Assembly (NCBI RefSeq): GCF_030758935.1
Contig: NZ_CP132333.1
Location: forward strand, 1,116,992 to 1,180,991
DNA: 64,000 nt
Direction of reading: 5' to 3'
From: Geothrix sp. PMB-07
Lineage (GTDB): Bacteria > Acidobacteriota > Holophagae > Holophagales > Holophagaceae
Part shown: positions 28,525 to 37,400 of the stretch, piece by piece
Layout of the letters: each line of letters opens with the position of its first letter
How positions within the stretch are numbered: position 1 is the first letter of the stretch
Notes under the pieces: model-generated
Told to the model about the DNA's origin: nothing
What the model saw: the letters and a program-made list of their open reading frames with translations, nothing else
The model's database searches: none
Position numbers and translations under genes: made by a program

Positions 28525-29690
28525 GCCTTCCCTCCCTCGTTTTGGCCCAGTGCCTTGAGCGTGGGCCCGTGGACCACCTTCCCCTCATGGGTGACGGCGC
28601 AGCCCTTGAGGATGTCGTCCGCCCAGTCCAGGTTGAAGCGCTTGGCCTCCTTGTCCCAGAAGGCGGTCATGAAGTTCAGCAGGTTCCGCGAGAAGAGCAT
28701 GCTGGCGTGGGTCGCCACGGTGGCAGGCAGGTTGAGCGGGGCGATGATCTTCACGCCGTTCACGTCGGTGGTGCCGCCCAGCTTCGACAGGGTGCAGTTC
28801 CCGCCGCCGTCGGCGCCCAGATCCACGATGACGGAGCCGGGCTTCATGGAGCGGACGATGGTTTCATCGATGAGCTTGGGCGCGAACACGCCGCCGATGA
28901 GGGCCGTGGTGATGACCACATCCACCGTGGCGCAGTGATCCGCCAGCAGCTTCGCCTGCAGGGCCTTGTCCTCGGCGGAGAGCTCGGTGGCGTAGCCGCC
29001 TCCAGCGGACGCACCCTGCTTCAGATCGATGCCCACGTACTTGCCGCCCACGGATTCGATCTGCTCTTTCACCTCGGGCCGGACATCCGTGGCGGTGACG
29101 CTGGCGCCCAGGCGCTTGGCCGTGGCGATGGCCTGCAGGCCCGCCACCCCCGCGCCGATGACGAAGACCTTGGCGGGCAGGGTGGTGCCCGCGGCGGTCA
29201 TGAACATGGGGTAGTACTTGGGCAGCTCCATGGCGCCGATGAGCACGCCCTTGTAGCCGACGATGTTGGCCTGGCTCGACAGCGTGTCCATGGCCTGGGC
29301 GCGGGTGGTGCGGGGGATGCAGTCCGTGGAGAAGGCGGTGATGTTCCGCTCCGCCAGCCGCTGGACAGCCTCGAGATTCCGCGTGGGGAAGAGTGAAGCC
29401 AACAGCATGGCCCCGGGCTTCAGAAGGTCTGCTTCATGGCCGCCCTCGGGGCGGGCCTGGGGGGCGTTCACCTTCAGCAGGAAGTCGGCGTTTCCCCACA
29501 GCGACGCCGCATCTGCCATCATCGTGGCCCCCGCCGATTCGTAGGCGGAATCGGGGTAGTGGGCGGCGGCCCCGGCCCCGGCCTGCACAGCCACCTCGAT
29601 GCCGAGCTGGATGAGTTTCTTGCAGGATTCGGGGTCCAACGCGACGCGGGTCTCGTCCGCCCTGATCTCTCTGGGTACGGCAATTCTCAT
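28521..29690 (-). CDS. pntAA: NAD(P) transhydrogenase alpha subunit, soluble NAD-binding part (PntAA)
   Basis: A 389-residue NAD-binding domain. The N-terminal motif is RIAVPREIRADETRVAL, and the Rossmann motif is VFVIGAGVAGLQAIATAKRLGA, followed by the mobile-loop region near GGYATELS. The ATG at 29690 has GAGG upstream, giving MRIAVPRE, the family's start; the frame extends further upstream without support. It begins the three-gene pnt operon on the minus strand. Confidence 0.93.
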   Translation of the reverse strand: MRIAVPREIRADETRVALDPESCKKLIQLGIEVAVQAGAGAAAHYPDSAYESAGATMMADAASLWGNADFLLKVNAPQARPEGGHEADLLKPGAMLLASLFPTRNLEAVQRLAERNITAFSTDCIPRTTRAQAMDTLSSQANIVGYKGVLIGAMELPKYYPMFMTAAGTTLPAKVFVIGAGVAGLQAIATAKRLGASVTATDVRPEVKEQIESVGGKYVGIDLKQGASAGGGYATELSAEDKALQAKLLADHCATVDVVITTALIGGVFAPKLIDETIVRSMKPGSVIVDLGADGGGNCTLSKLGGTTDVNGVKIIAPLNLPATVATHASMLFSRNLLNFMTAFWDKEAKRFNLDWADDILKGCAVTHEGKVVHGPTLKALGQNEGGKA

Positions 29691-29710
29691 GGGGGGCCTC
29701 GGCGTGATCA

Positions 29711-29726
29711 TCCGCAGTAATGCGGA
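29711..29726. promoter_or_regulatory. perfect hairpin in pntAA leader
   Basis: TCCGCA GTAA TGCGGA, a perfect six-pair palindrome 21 bases upstream of the pntAA start. It could be an operator or an mRNA hairpin; nothing decides. Confidence 0.4.
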
Positions 29727-29775
29727 CACCTTACCATTGGTTGGCCCCAAAGGTTCAATGCGGATTATTTATGAC

Positions 29776-30318
29776 TCATCCCTGCGACTTGGCTGACATC
29801 AGTTCGGTCTTGCGGGCCGACCCGGCGCTGGAGCCGAAGTAGTAGCTCACCACGCCGATCCAGGCGGAGCCGAGGCTGCCTAGCATCACGTTGAGCACCT
29901 GGCTGTTGTTCAGGGCCGCGTTCGCGCTGTTGTGGATCAGGTAGCCCAGCAGGGAGAAGAAGCCGATGGTGATGAGGAAGGCCAGGACTTTGGGGGTCCA
30001 GTCCTGGGTTTTGATCTCCCGCTCCCGGGCGTTGGCGCGGTCCCCGGCCGCGATGGCCTCCAGGGCCTCGATGTTCTCGAAGCCCAGTTTCTGCATCTGC
30101 ACGGCGAAATCCTGATCGGCCTTTTTGAGGGCGAGCAGTTGATCTGGATTGGCACCTTGGATGGCGGCCGAAAGGCTGTTGTCATCCTTCGCGGCGTCAT
30201 CGGGCATGCCCAGGGCCTTGGTGAGCGCCAGGCCCGCGATGCCGCCCAGGGGGCCGCCCAACGCGGTGCCGATGGTGGGGGCGATGCTCTTGACGAGCGC
30301 TTTCCAATCAAACGACAT
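29776..30318 (-). CDS. holin-like membrane protein (GTA/phage 3TM type)
   Basis: A 180-residue protein. It begins with WKALVKSIAPTIGTALGGPLGGIAG, has a central hydrophilic coil (QLLALKKADQDFAVQMQKL), the segment DRANAREREIKTQDWTPK, and two C-terminal hydrophobic stretches (VLAFLITIGFFSLLGYLI and LGSLGSAWIGVVSYYFGS). This matches the three-TM holin family found in gene transfer agents and phages. It overlaps by 11 bases the end of the GH108 gene upstream of it, and the pair looks like a lysis cassette. No other phage genes are seen nearby. Confidence 0.8.
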   Translation of the reverse strand: MSFDWKALVKSIAPTIGTALGGPLGGIAGLALTKALGMPDDAAKDDNSLSAAIQGANPDQLLALKKADQDFAVQMQKLGFENIEALEAIAAGDRANAREREIKTQDWTPKVLAFLITIGFFSLLGYLIHNSANAALNNSQVLNVMLGSLGSAWIGVVSYYFGSSAGSARKTELMSAKSQG

Positions 30319-30847
30319 GGGGGGCCTCCGGAATGCGATCCGCCCGCCTCAGCCAGCCCTTCAGGAACACGGACTGACTGGGATTGCGATCGACGATGGA
30401 CTGGTAGTAGTTCTTCTGCGCCTGACAAAGGGCCTGCATGAGCGCCGAGGGGGATTGGGCGTTGGCGGCGCCGAGGGTCGCGGGCCCGGGTTGCCCATCC
30501 ACGGAAATGGGTGCGGTGATCAGGGTGTTGAGGGCCTTCTGGAGCAGTTTGACGGCGACTTCCAGGCTGCAGTTCACCCCGATGTCGAACAGCTTGATGG
30601 CGATGGCGGCATCGGAAAGGCCATCCCAGCGCCAGTAATCGGTCCGGTAGATGGTGCTGGCCTGATCCTTGGTCAGATCCTTCACATCGCCAGGAAAGCC
30701 CAGCTCCGGGTGGGCGCCGTTCCACTTGTCGAGGTTGCGCTGGATGATGCCGAAGTTGGTGGCGCCGCCGGGATCGGCCGGATGGTTCACATAGCCGCCT
30801 TCATTGCCGAGGGTGAAGGCGAGGGCGTTATCAAGGGGACTGTTCAA
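30308..30847 (-). CDS. GH108 family N-acetylmuramidase (endolysin-like)
   Basis: A 179-residue peptidoglycan hydrolase. Starting at the TTG 30847, the catalytic segment is NEGGYVNHPADPGGATNFGI with the catalytic Glu at 16; the C-terminal region has the predicted peptidoglycan-binding helices. No signal peptide is visible, so export would need the holin encoded downstream. I chose the TTG because AGGAG lies six bases upstream; a longer frame begins at 30877 without support. It overlaps the wHTH-like gene by TTGA. Confidence 0.87.
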   Translation of the reverse strand: MNSPLDNALAFTLGNEGGYVNHPADPGGATNFGIIQRNLDKWNGAHPELGFPGDVKDLTKDQASTIYRTDYWRWDGLSDAAIAIKLFDIGVNCSLEVAVKLLQKALNTLITAPISVDGQPGPATLGAANAQSPSALMQALCQAQKNYYQSIVDRNPSQSVFLKGWLRRADRIPEAPHVV

Positions 30848-31131
30848 TGGGAGCTCCTGGGGGTGGGGGGACGCCAAGCTGGGTGGGAGCCTGAAACCTT
30901 CTCAACGCTCTGGTACAAGATCCGACCGTCTGCCAGGTCGAGGCGGGCGATGCGCTGATCGGCCACCAGGAGGGCCAAGGCCTCTTGCACGGCCTCGACC
31001 GTGACCGAGTAGGCAGGGGCGGGAAGCCACCAGTTGGCGATGCCCTCCAGGCTGTCGGCGGCCTCGGGATGATCGTGAAGGTACGCCAGGATGCCCTGAC
31101 ACAGGCTGTTGGAATGAGAGGCGGAGGGCAT
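30844..31131 (-). CDS. small winged-helix-like protein, first gene of lysis cassette
   Basis: A 95-residue hypothetical protein. Residues 12-70 (ILAYLHDHPEAADSLEGIAN, VTVEAVQEALALLVADQRIARLDLADG) have the helix-helix-wing pattern of a winged helix and could bind DNA. The C-terminal tail is Pro/Ser-rich. The TGA overlaps the TTG of the muramidase gene, which argues that it is translated. It may regulate the cassette. The ribosome site is poor. The IS481 element lies 177 bases upstream. Confidence 0.5.
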   Translation of the reverse strand: MPSASHSNSLCQGILAYLHDHPEAADSLEGIANWWLPAPAYSVTVEAVQEALALLVADQRIARLDLADGRILYQSVEKVSGSHPAWRPPTPRSSH

Positions 31132-31301
31132 GGAGCACCCGGGGTGGTGCGGAACCCGTGCAAGTGGTGGGCCAAAGGGGTAAATGTGGTTTTGGTGCCA
31201 ATTAGGAATTGAACCTTCCGATCGCAAACCCACCGGGCTGGCGGGTTGGCCGGTGCTGGCATACCTAAGTTGAAGGATTTCGACAGGCTTACCGTAGTGG
31301 C

Positions 31302-31307
31302 ACTAGG
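31302..31307. repeat. IS481 target-site duplication, left copy
   Basis: ACTAGG, identical to 32319-32324. The NCTAGN form is the known target of IS481-family elements. The CTA on the plus strand at 31303-31305 reads as TAG on the minus strand and is the transposase stop codon. Confidence 0.9.
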
Positions 31308-32241
31308 TGTCGGTGCCAACGAGGTTGACCAGCCGGGTAACCGGGGGCTGACCACCTAAGGCCTTGTGGGGCCTGTGGTGATTGTAGAAGTGGAGCCAGG
31401 CGCCGAGCGCCTGGTTTCTTTCGTCTGAGCTCTGCCAGGTGGGACCGTAGGCCCACTCTCGCAGGGCCGTCTGGATGAGGCGCTCGGCCTTGCCGTTGGT
31501 CCGTGGGCGGTAGGGGCGGGTGCGGCTGTGCGTGAGGCCGAAGGCTTCGCGCATGGCCTTGAACGCCTTGGACCGGTAGGGCGAGCCGTTGTCGGTCAGC
31601 AGCTTGCGGGCGGTGACGCCCCGGGCCTGGAAGTGCAACAGCGCCCTCTGGAGGAATGAGGCAGTGGTCTCCTTCTTCTCGTCCGGGAGCACTTCCATGT
31701 AGCAGGCCCGCGAGTGGTCGTCCGAGCAGACATGGAGCACCTGGTAGCCCGCATCGCGGTTCTTGTGGTGGCGGATGCCTGTGGCGCGGTGGCCCACTTC
31801 GTGGAAGTTGGCGAGCTTCTTGGTGTCCAGGTGGAGGAGGTCGCCGGGGGCCGCGTGTTCGTAGCGGTTGTCGGGTTCCTTGGGCTGGAGGTCCGAAGCC
31901 TTGGAGATGCGCGCCTTGCGGAGCCAGAAGCCCACGGTGGAACGGGGCACGCCCAGTTCCGAGGCAATCCGGATCGCCGCCTGGCCCCGCCGCCTTCGAC
32001 CTACGGCCTCGACGACGAGGCCAAGCTCGTGGCTTCGCGCCAGGCGATGCGGCTGGCTGGAGCGATCCAGGAGTCCGGCCGGACCCTCTGTTTTGAACCG
32101 AGCGAGCCATCGGTAGGCCCTGCGCGTGCTGATTCCTATGGATTCAGCCGCATCCCGGACCGTCCAGTCCTCCTCCAGAACGCGCTTCACCATTAATGCT
32201 CGACTGGCGGGGCAAGACTTTGCTGAACTGTGGAGGTTCAC
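31303..32241 (-). CDS. IS481 family transposase
   Basis: A 312-residue transposase. The N-terminal helix-turn-helix region (VRDAAESIGISTRRAYRWLARF, RGQAAIRIASELGVPRSTVGFWL) is followed by a DDE catalytic core: Asp in DLLHLDTKKL and DNGSPY, and Glu in RTNGKAERLIQ. GTG 32241 is used with GGAGCC five bases upstream. No frameshift or stop is seen, so the gene looks intact. Its TAG stop lies in the duplicated target sequence and not within the element itself. Confidence 0.92.
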   Translation of the reverse strand: MNLHSSAKSCPASRALMVKRVLEEDWTVRDAAESIGISTRRAYRWLARFKTEGPAGLLDRSSQPHRLARSHELGLVVEAVGRRRRGQAAIRIASELGVPRSTVGFWLRKARISKASDLQPKEPDNRYEHAAPGDLLHLDTKKLANFHEVGHRATGIRHHKNRDAGYQVLHVCSDDHSRACYMEVLPDEKKETTASFLQRALLHFQARGVTARKLLTDNGSPYRSKAFKAMREAFGLTHSRTRPYRPRTNGKAERLIQTALREWAYGPTWQSSDERNQALGAWLHFYNHHRPHKALGGQPPVTRLVNLVGTDT

Positions 32242-32318
32242 CCGAGGCTCCGAGAAAGCTGTTTGTTGGCGCTTTCAGCTTCCCAGATCTCGGGTGAACA
32301 ACCTGATTGGCACTTACA
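31308..32318. mobile_element. IS481 family insertion sequence, complete
   Basis: A 1,011-bp element. Left end TGTCGGTGCCAACGAGGTTG; right end, read inward on the opposite strand, TGTAAGTGCCAATCAGGTTG: 16 of 20 positions agree. It is flanked by ACTAGG on both sides and carries one transposase gene. Target choice, ends starting with TGT and the family transposase all agree. It separates the lysis trio from the sigma-54 activator gene. Confidence 0.93.
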
Positions 32319-32324
32319 ACTAGG
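32319..32324. repeat. IS481 target-site duplication, right copy
   Basis: ACTAGG, the second copy of the target duplicated on insertion. Removing the element and one copy joins 31307 to 32325. Confidence 0.9.
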
Positions 32325-32553
32325 GTGGGTTGATCTTGACCCAGGCCTTTCGGCAGGGGGCTGCGGGAAGGGTGCCGAGGTCGATTTCCTAATGAATGTC
32401 CGCAATGCATATGCAAAACATGACATTGGACTTCTTAGGTGTAATGGTTAAAAAAAGGCATTGAATGTTTATTGTGATTCTATGTGTTGGGCCTATAGTG
32501 CCTCATCGATCCATTTGTGGCCAACGACCTTCCCGCCGATCCAAGGAGGCCCC
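32325..32553. promoter_or_regulatory. AT-rich region upstream of sigma-54 activator gene
   Basis: A 229-base region, much more AT-rich than its neighbours. TTGGAC-N17-TAAAAA at 32426-32454 and TTGTGA-N16-TATAGT near 32474-32501 are possible sigma-70 promoters. An in-frame TTG at 32461 extends the downstream frame, but with no ribosome site. Confidence 0.4.
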
Positions 32554-33543
32554 TTGATTGGGCAATCGCCAGCCTTTCAAGCCACCGTTCGCCTCATGGC
32601 CCGCATGGCGGCCTGCGATGCGCCGGTGTTGATCGAAGGCGAAACGGGCACCGGCAAAGAACTGGCCGCCCGCGCCATCCACTACCAGAGCGCCCGTCGG
32701 GATGGGCCCTTCATCCCGGTGAACTGCGGCGCCATCCCGGATTCCCTCATCGAAAGCGAACTGTTCGGCCACCGCAAGGGCGCCTTCACGGATGCCAAGG
32801 ATCATCAGCCGGGCCTGGTGGTCCTCGCAGAGGGAGGCACGCTCTTTCTGGATGAAGTGGATGCCCTCTCCGCGAAGGGGCAGGTGACCCTGCTGCGTTT
32901 CCTGCAGGATCAGGAGTTCAGGCCGCTGGGGGCGCGCCGGGTGGAGCACGGGAATGTCCGCATCCTGGCCGCCAGCAATGCCAGCTTGCCCCTGCTGGCG
33001 GAGAAGGGCGCCTTCCGCTCCGACCTGCTCTACCGTCTGCGGATCCTCTGCCTGGAACTGGCGCCACTGAGGCATCGGCGGGGGGATGTGGAACTGCTGG
33101 CCGGTTGGTTTCTGGAGGCCTGCGATAAGCGCTTCGGCCTCGGGCTGAAAACCATCCATCCCGATTCCCTGCGATGGATGAACGAGTATCACTGGCCCGG
33201 AAACATCCGTGAACTCGAGAACCTCCTCTACCGGGAGTATCTGCTTTCCGAAGGTGTCCTGATGCGCATCGACGCGCCCAAGAGCCTGCATGCACCTAAG
33301 CCTGGAGCGCGCAGCAGGACGGGAGGGGATCTCCTGTTCCATCGTGCCAAGGCCCAGGCTGTGGAGGCCTTCGAGCGCGACTACCTGGTGGGCTTGCTGG
33401 GCCGGGCCGGGGGCAACGTGAGTCTGGCGGCCAAGCTGGCTGGCAAGGAGCGGCGCAGCCTGGGCAAGCTGCTGAAGAAGTACGGGCTGGGCCAAGCTCC
33501 CAGGGGGAATGCCCGCTTCCTGGACGACCCCCTTTCCGCCTGA
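32554..33543 (+). CDS. sigma-54 interaction domain ATPase without sensor domain, GAFTDA variant
   Basis: A 329-residue AAA+ enhancer-binding protein. Walker A is GETGTGKE (29-36), Walker B GGTLFLDEVD (about 94-103), the arginine region RSDLLYRL, and the sensor II motif WPGNIRELENL. A C-terminal Fis-type helix-turn-helix follows (GGNVSLAAKLAGKERRSLGKLL). No receiver, GAF or PAS domain precedes the ATPase, so it may be constitutive or controlled by a partner. The sigma-54 contact loop reads GAFTDA (76-81), where GAFTGA is usual. TTG 32554 is chosen because AAGGAGG lies four bases upstream. Confidence 0.88.
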   Translation: MIGQSPAFQATVRLMARMAACDAPVLIEGETGTGKELAARAIHYQSARRDGPFIPVNCGAIPDSLIESELFGHRKGAFTDAKDHQPGLVVLAEGGTLFLDEVDALSAKGQVTLLRFLQDQEFRPLGARRVEHGNVRILAASNASLPLLAEKGAFRSDLLYRLRILCLELAPLRHRRGDVELLAGWFLEACDKRFGLGLKTIHPDSLRWMNEYHWPGNIRELENLLYREYLLSEGVLMRIDAPKSLHAPKPGARSRTGGDLLFHRAKAQAVEAFERDYLVGLLGRAGGNVSLAAKLAGKERRSLGKLLKKYGLGQAPRGNARFLDDPLSA

Positions 33544-33649
33544 ACAGTGGGTGTGTTTCGACCCAGGGCGGGGCGCATGGTGACCCTGGGCTTGGGCATC
33601 CATACCATCCAAATCACGTTTTGAGACAGCTTCGAGTGCCCATCCCAAC

Positions 33650-33665
33650 TGGTGCGCAGGTTGCA
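33650..33665 (+). promoter_or_regulatory. sigma-54 promoter of the C1 peptidase gene
   Basis: TGGTGCG-N4-TTGCA, with GG at 33651-33652 and GC at 33663-33664 separated by exactly ten bases, the strict sigma-54 spacing. Two positions of the -24 box differ from TGGCACG. Transcription would start near 33676, 32 bases before the ATG. The neighbouring activator gene makes this functionally plausible. Confidence 0.65.
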
Positions 33666-33707
33666 CACGAGAAAACATCCGACCCAATCCATCCCCGGAG
33701 GTTCAAC

Positions 33708-34415
33708 ATGGCGAATCAACCGCATCCTCAGCGCATCGGACTCATCCCCGAGCACGACTCGAAACACGGCGGGCGCCTGGGGCGGCACCTCCATTTTGAC
33801 GACCGCAGTTGGAACTTCCCGGTGCGTCTTCTCAAAGGGGCCGCCATCCAGACCCACACCTGGGATCGGCCGACCAAGCCCTTCAATCAAGGCGAACTGG
33901 GCTCCTGCACCGGCAATGGCGCCGTGGGCGTGGCCTGCACCAAGCCCTATCGGCAGGCCGGTGTCCGCTACACCGAGGCCTTGGCCAAGAAGGTCTACAG
34001 CCACGCGACTCACGATGACACCATCGTGGGCGCCTGGCCGCCGAAGGATACCGGTTCCACCGTGCTGGGCGCCATGAAGGCGCTGAAGCAACTGGGCCTG
34101 GCCAAGGGCTACCACTGGTGCTTCAGCCTGGATGATGTGCTCAAGACGCTCTCGACCCTGGGCCCCGTCGAGGTGGGGGTGAACTGGTACGAAGGCTTCG
34201 ACAAGCCGGATGCCAAGGGATTGGTGAAGGTGGGCGGCTCCGTGCGCGGGGGGCATGCCTTTGAACTGCTGGGTGTGGATGTGGAGAAGAAATTGGTCTG
34301 GGCCATCAATTCCTGGGGTTCGGATTGGGGACTGGAAGGCCGCTTCGCCTTTTCCTGGAAGGATCTGGACCGCCTCCTCCACGAGGATGGCGAAGCCTCC
34401 ACCCTCACGCTCTAG
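33708..34415 (+). CDS. C1 (papain-like) family cysteine peptidase
   Basis: A 235-residue papain-fold protein. The active Cys is in QGELGSCTGN (Cys67), the His in GGHAFELLG (His183), and the Asn in INSWGSDWG (Asn201), with the oxyanion Gln at 61. There is no signal peptide or pro-domain, so it appears cytoplasmic or exported by another route. GGAGG precedes the ATG. It is preceded by a sigma-54-type promoter and followed 18 bases later by the large membrane protein gene. Substrate unknown. Confidence 0.9.
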   Translation: MANQPHPQRIGLIPEHDSKHGGRLGRHLHFDDRSWNFPVRLLKGAAIQTHTWDRPTKPFNQGELGSCTGNGAVGVACTKPYRQAGVRYTEALAKKVYSHATHDDTIVGAWPPKDTGSTVLGAMKALKQLGLAKGYHWCFSLDDVLKTLSTLGPVEVGVNWYEGFDKPDAKGLVKVGGSVRGGHAFELLGVDVEKKLVWAINSWGSDWGLEGRFAFSWKDLDRLLHEDGEASTLTL

Positions 34416-34433
34416 GCCTGACCAGGGTTTCCT

Positions 34434-37400
34434 TTGAGCAAGGTCTTTTCTCCCCTGACCCTCGGCGTGGGATTCACGGCCCTGCTTGCGCTGGTGCCGG
34501 GCCTGGGCCTGGGTTCCACCAGTCCCAAGCCCGTGATGGCGGCGGTTGCCAAAACCGCTGAGACCCAGGAAAGCCCTGGTAGGGGCGGGGTGGGAACCCT
34601 CTTGGAACAGTGCCTGCGGGACCGGGCCCGGGCTGGCATCGCGCCCGTGGACGTGACGATCCTGACCCTTCCGGACCCTCAGCGGACGAACATGGGCTTG
34701 TGGTTCGACCTGCGCCTGAACGCCGTGCAGCGGGCCTTTCGCACCTTCGATTTCCTGCCCCGGAGCTTCTACCTGCCCTGGGGCGCCAAAGCGAAAGAAG
34801 GGGGAGATGCCGGTGTTTCGTCGGCCTTCCCCGAACCGGGGTTGGGCCTCATCTGGTTCGCCCGGGAGGGGGCCGCTCCGGCCTACCACGCGCTGTTCAT
34901 CGTGGGGGAAAGCCAGGCCCTGGGCGTGAACCGCGAGGCCCTCCGCCAGGCCCTGCAGCTGGCGGCCAGGGTGGTTCCCGCCGACGCGGGCCGTCGAGTC
35001 TCGATTCTGGGCCCCCAATTCTCCGGGAGCCTGACCTCCCTGGGCGCTGGGCTGGAGGCCCACTTCAAGGATCCTTCTGCCTTGAATGTGCGCGTCCAGG
35101 GCACCACCACCCTCGATGCCAGTGGCACCAAGCTGCTGCGAGAGGCCCTCGGTCCCGTGGAGCCCAGGCGGCTGGAGATCTCCACCTGGCTCTGCAACCT
35201 TTCGGGAACCGCCAAGGAGAGCCTGCTGAGCTGGTACATGAAGGAGGCTGGCTGGCCCCGGGATGCTTCCAAAGTGGCGCTGTTTACAGAAGCGAACACG
35301 GCCTATCGGCGGGAGGTGCAGGCCGGTGAAGCGATGACGCAGATCCTCTTTCCCATGGGGCTGTCGCGGCTCCGCTCCGAGCGGCAGGCCATGGAGCGCA
35401 GCCTGGGGAAGGATGGCGCCTCGGAGCTGGTGCTTCCCTCCAGCCTCCTGGGACCGGCCCAGGAAGAGACGCAGCGGGGGCTGGATACGGTGCCTCAGTT
35501 TGCTGGCGACACCATCCGGAACACGGAGCTCACCCTCGCGGGAACGATCCTGAGTCTGGCCCGGCGGGGCTATACCCACGTGGGCATTTCCGCCAGTGAT
35601 CCCCAGGATCTGATGTTCCTGGCCGAGCGGATCCGCGCCTACCATCCTTCGTGCACACTCTTCACCACCAGCGGGAACCACAGCCTGTTCGCCCACCCCA
35701 ACGTCAGTCAGGCCATGGATGGCATGGTGATGTTCGGCGGGTATCCCGTGACAGACTCTGTGCGCGCCCTTTCCCTGCAGAAAGGAGAGCTGGAATCCCC
35801 GGTGCGGTTCACCTCCGAGGGTGAATACGCCACCTACTACGCGACCCTGCTCCTGCTGGACCCGGCCCGTGCCAAGGATCCCGAGCGGGCCTTCTGGGGG
35901 CGCCAGGGCTACGTGTCCATCGTGAAGGGCGGCAGTGTGTGGCCCCTGCGGCATGGTGGGTTGGCAGTGGCCCGTGAGGGCGGGTTGGTGTGGGATCACG
36001 ATGTCGAAGGGCGGTATCGCGAGGTGGCCACCCAGAGCAAAGACCTCGTCCAGTACGTGCATTCCCGTTTGCGGCAGCTGGCGTTGTTGCTGGTGGGCCT
36101 GGGACTGGCGATGGTGTGGGTGTTCCTGGGCCCGCTCCTGGGGGTGGCCAAGGTGCCCAGCCATGAGCCCGGCCTGAGCCCCTATCGCAACCTCCTGGCG
36201 GGTGCGGTGCTCGCCCTGGGCACCCTCAGCTTCCTGGCCATGGGCTATGTCCTGCCGCTGGCGGTGCTGAGAGGATCGCCCTGGCGGGATCCCTTTCTGG
36301 GGATGAGCCTGCTGGTGTGGGCCGCACTCGTGGGGCTGACGTTCTGGGCCCTCTCCGGTCGCCTGGGCGCCATGCGGGCCCTCCTGCTGTCGCTTTTGGC
36401 GCTGGTGCCAGCCGCCCTCATGGCCCTCTGGGGACCGAAGCATTTCCTGGACTACATGCCGAACTATCTGCGGTTCTCGTCGCCCGGGCGGGGCATTTCG
36501 ATGCTGCCGACCATGGTCCTTCTGGCGGCGGGCCTCGCCCTTTTGCTGCGCACCTGGTTCGCGGTGCGGCGCCAGGGGCACGAGGCCTTCTGGCCTGCGC
36601 CGCTGGGCCTCAGCGATCCGCAGATCCTTCGACTCTGCCATCTCCGAGGACTCCAGTTCCAGCCCTGGACCTTTGCCATCGTGGCCATTCTCGCAGGCTT
36701 TCAATGGTTCCTGCCGGGCGGCATCATCCGGCCGCTGATGGAGGGGCAGGGGGCCACCCTGGTCGTGGTGGCCGTGGCCAGCGGGTTGTTCACGGCGAGC
36801 CTGTTCCTGTTCTGGCAGTTTCACCGGGGCTGGCAGGACCTGCGCCGGGTGCTGGAGGTGCTCGATTTCAGCTCGTATCGCGCGGCCTTCGCCGAGGTGG
36901 GTGGGCTGGTGGAGTGGAACGCCATGCGGGCCATGGGCCGGGGGCTGTGGATGCATCGGTCCAGCCTCCGCGGGCGGGAGATCCTGAACGAGCAGAGGGA
37001 CTGGGTGGCGGAGGTGGAGCCGGATTTCCCGGCCCACCTTGAAGCGCTGGATGCCATCGAGGAGGGCACTTCCAAGACGCGGCTGGGCCTGGGCGAGTAT
37101 CAGAAGTGGCGGGTCCGCCTGGCGGTGGCCCTCGAAATGACGGCCTGCGGAGACGCTGTGGCGGCCGCCTGCGGGAAAAACCCCGCTGGGGCCATGGCCC
37201 ATCAAGCAGAAGTGGATCTCTTCAAGGCCCTGCGGGCGGTTCACTTCATCCGTCAGGCCTTCCTGGTCATGCGCCATCTGCTCATCGGTTCCGTGGGCAC
37301 GCTGATCCTGCTCGTGCTGGGCGTGGCGGCTTTCGACTTTCAACCGAAGAATGATGTGCTGATCCTGCTTTGCGGCGCGCTGCTGATCATGGCCGCCTGG

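Noticed and set aside
31186-31256. tRNA-like segment on the minus strand (GGTTCAATTCC and a GGCACCA end), which could be a phage attachment site next to the lysis genes
   Set aside because: Only about five acceptor pairs and three T-stem pairs can be formed, and no proper anticodon arm was found. No matching direct repeat was found on the other side of the trio (AAGGTTCAAT near 29750 is inverted and short).
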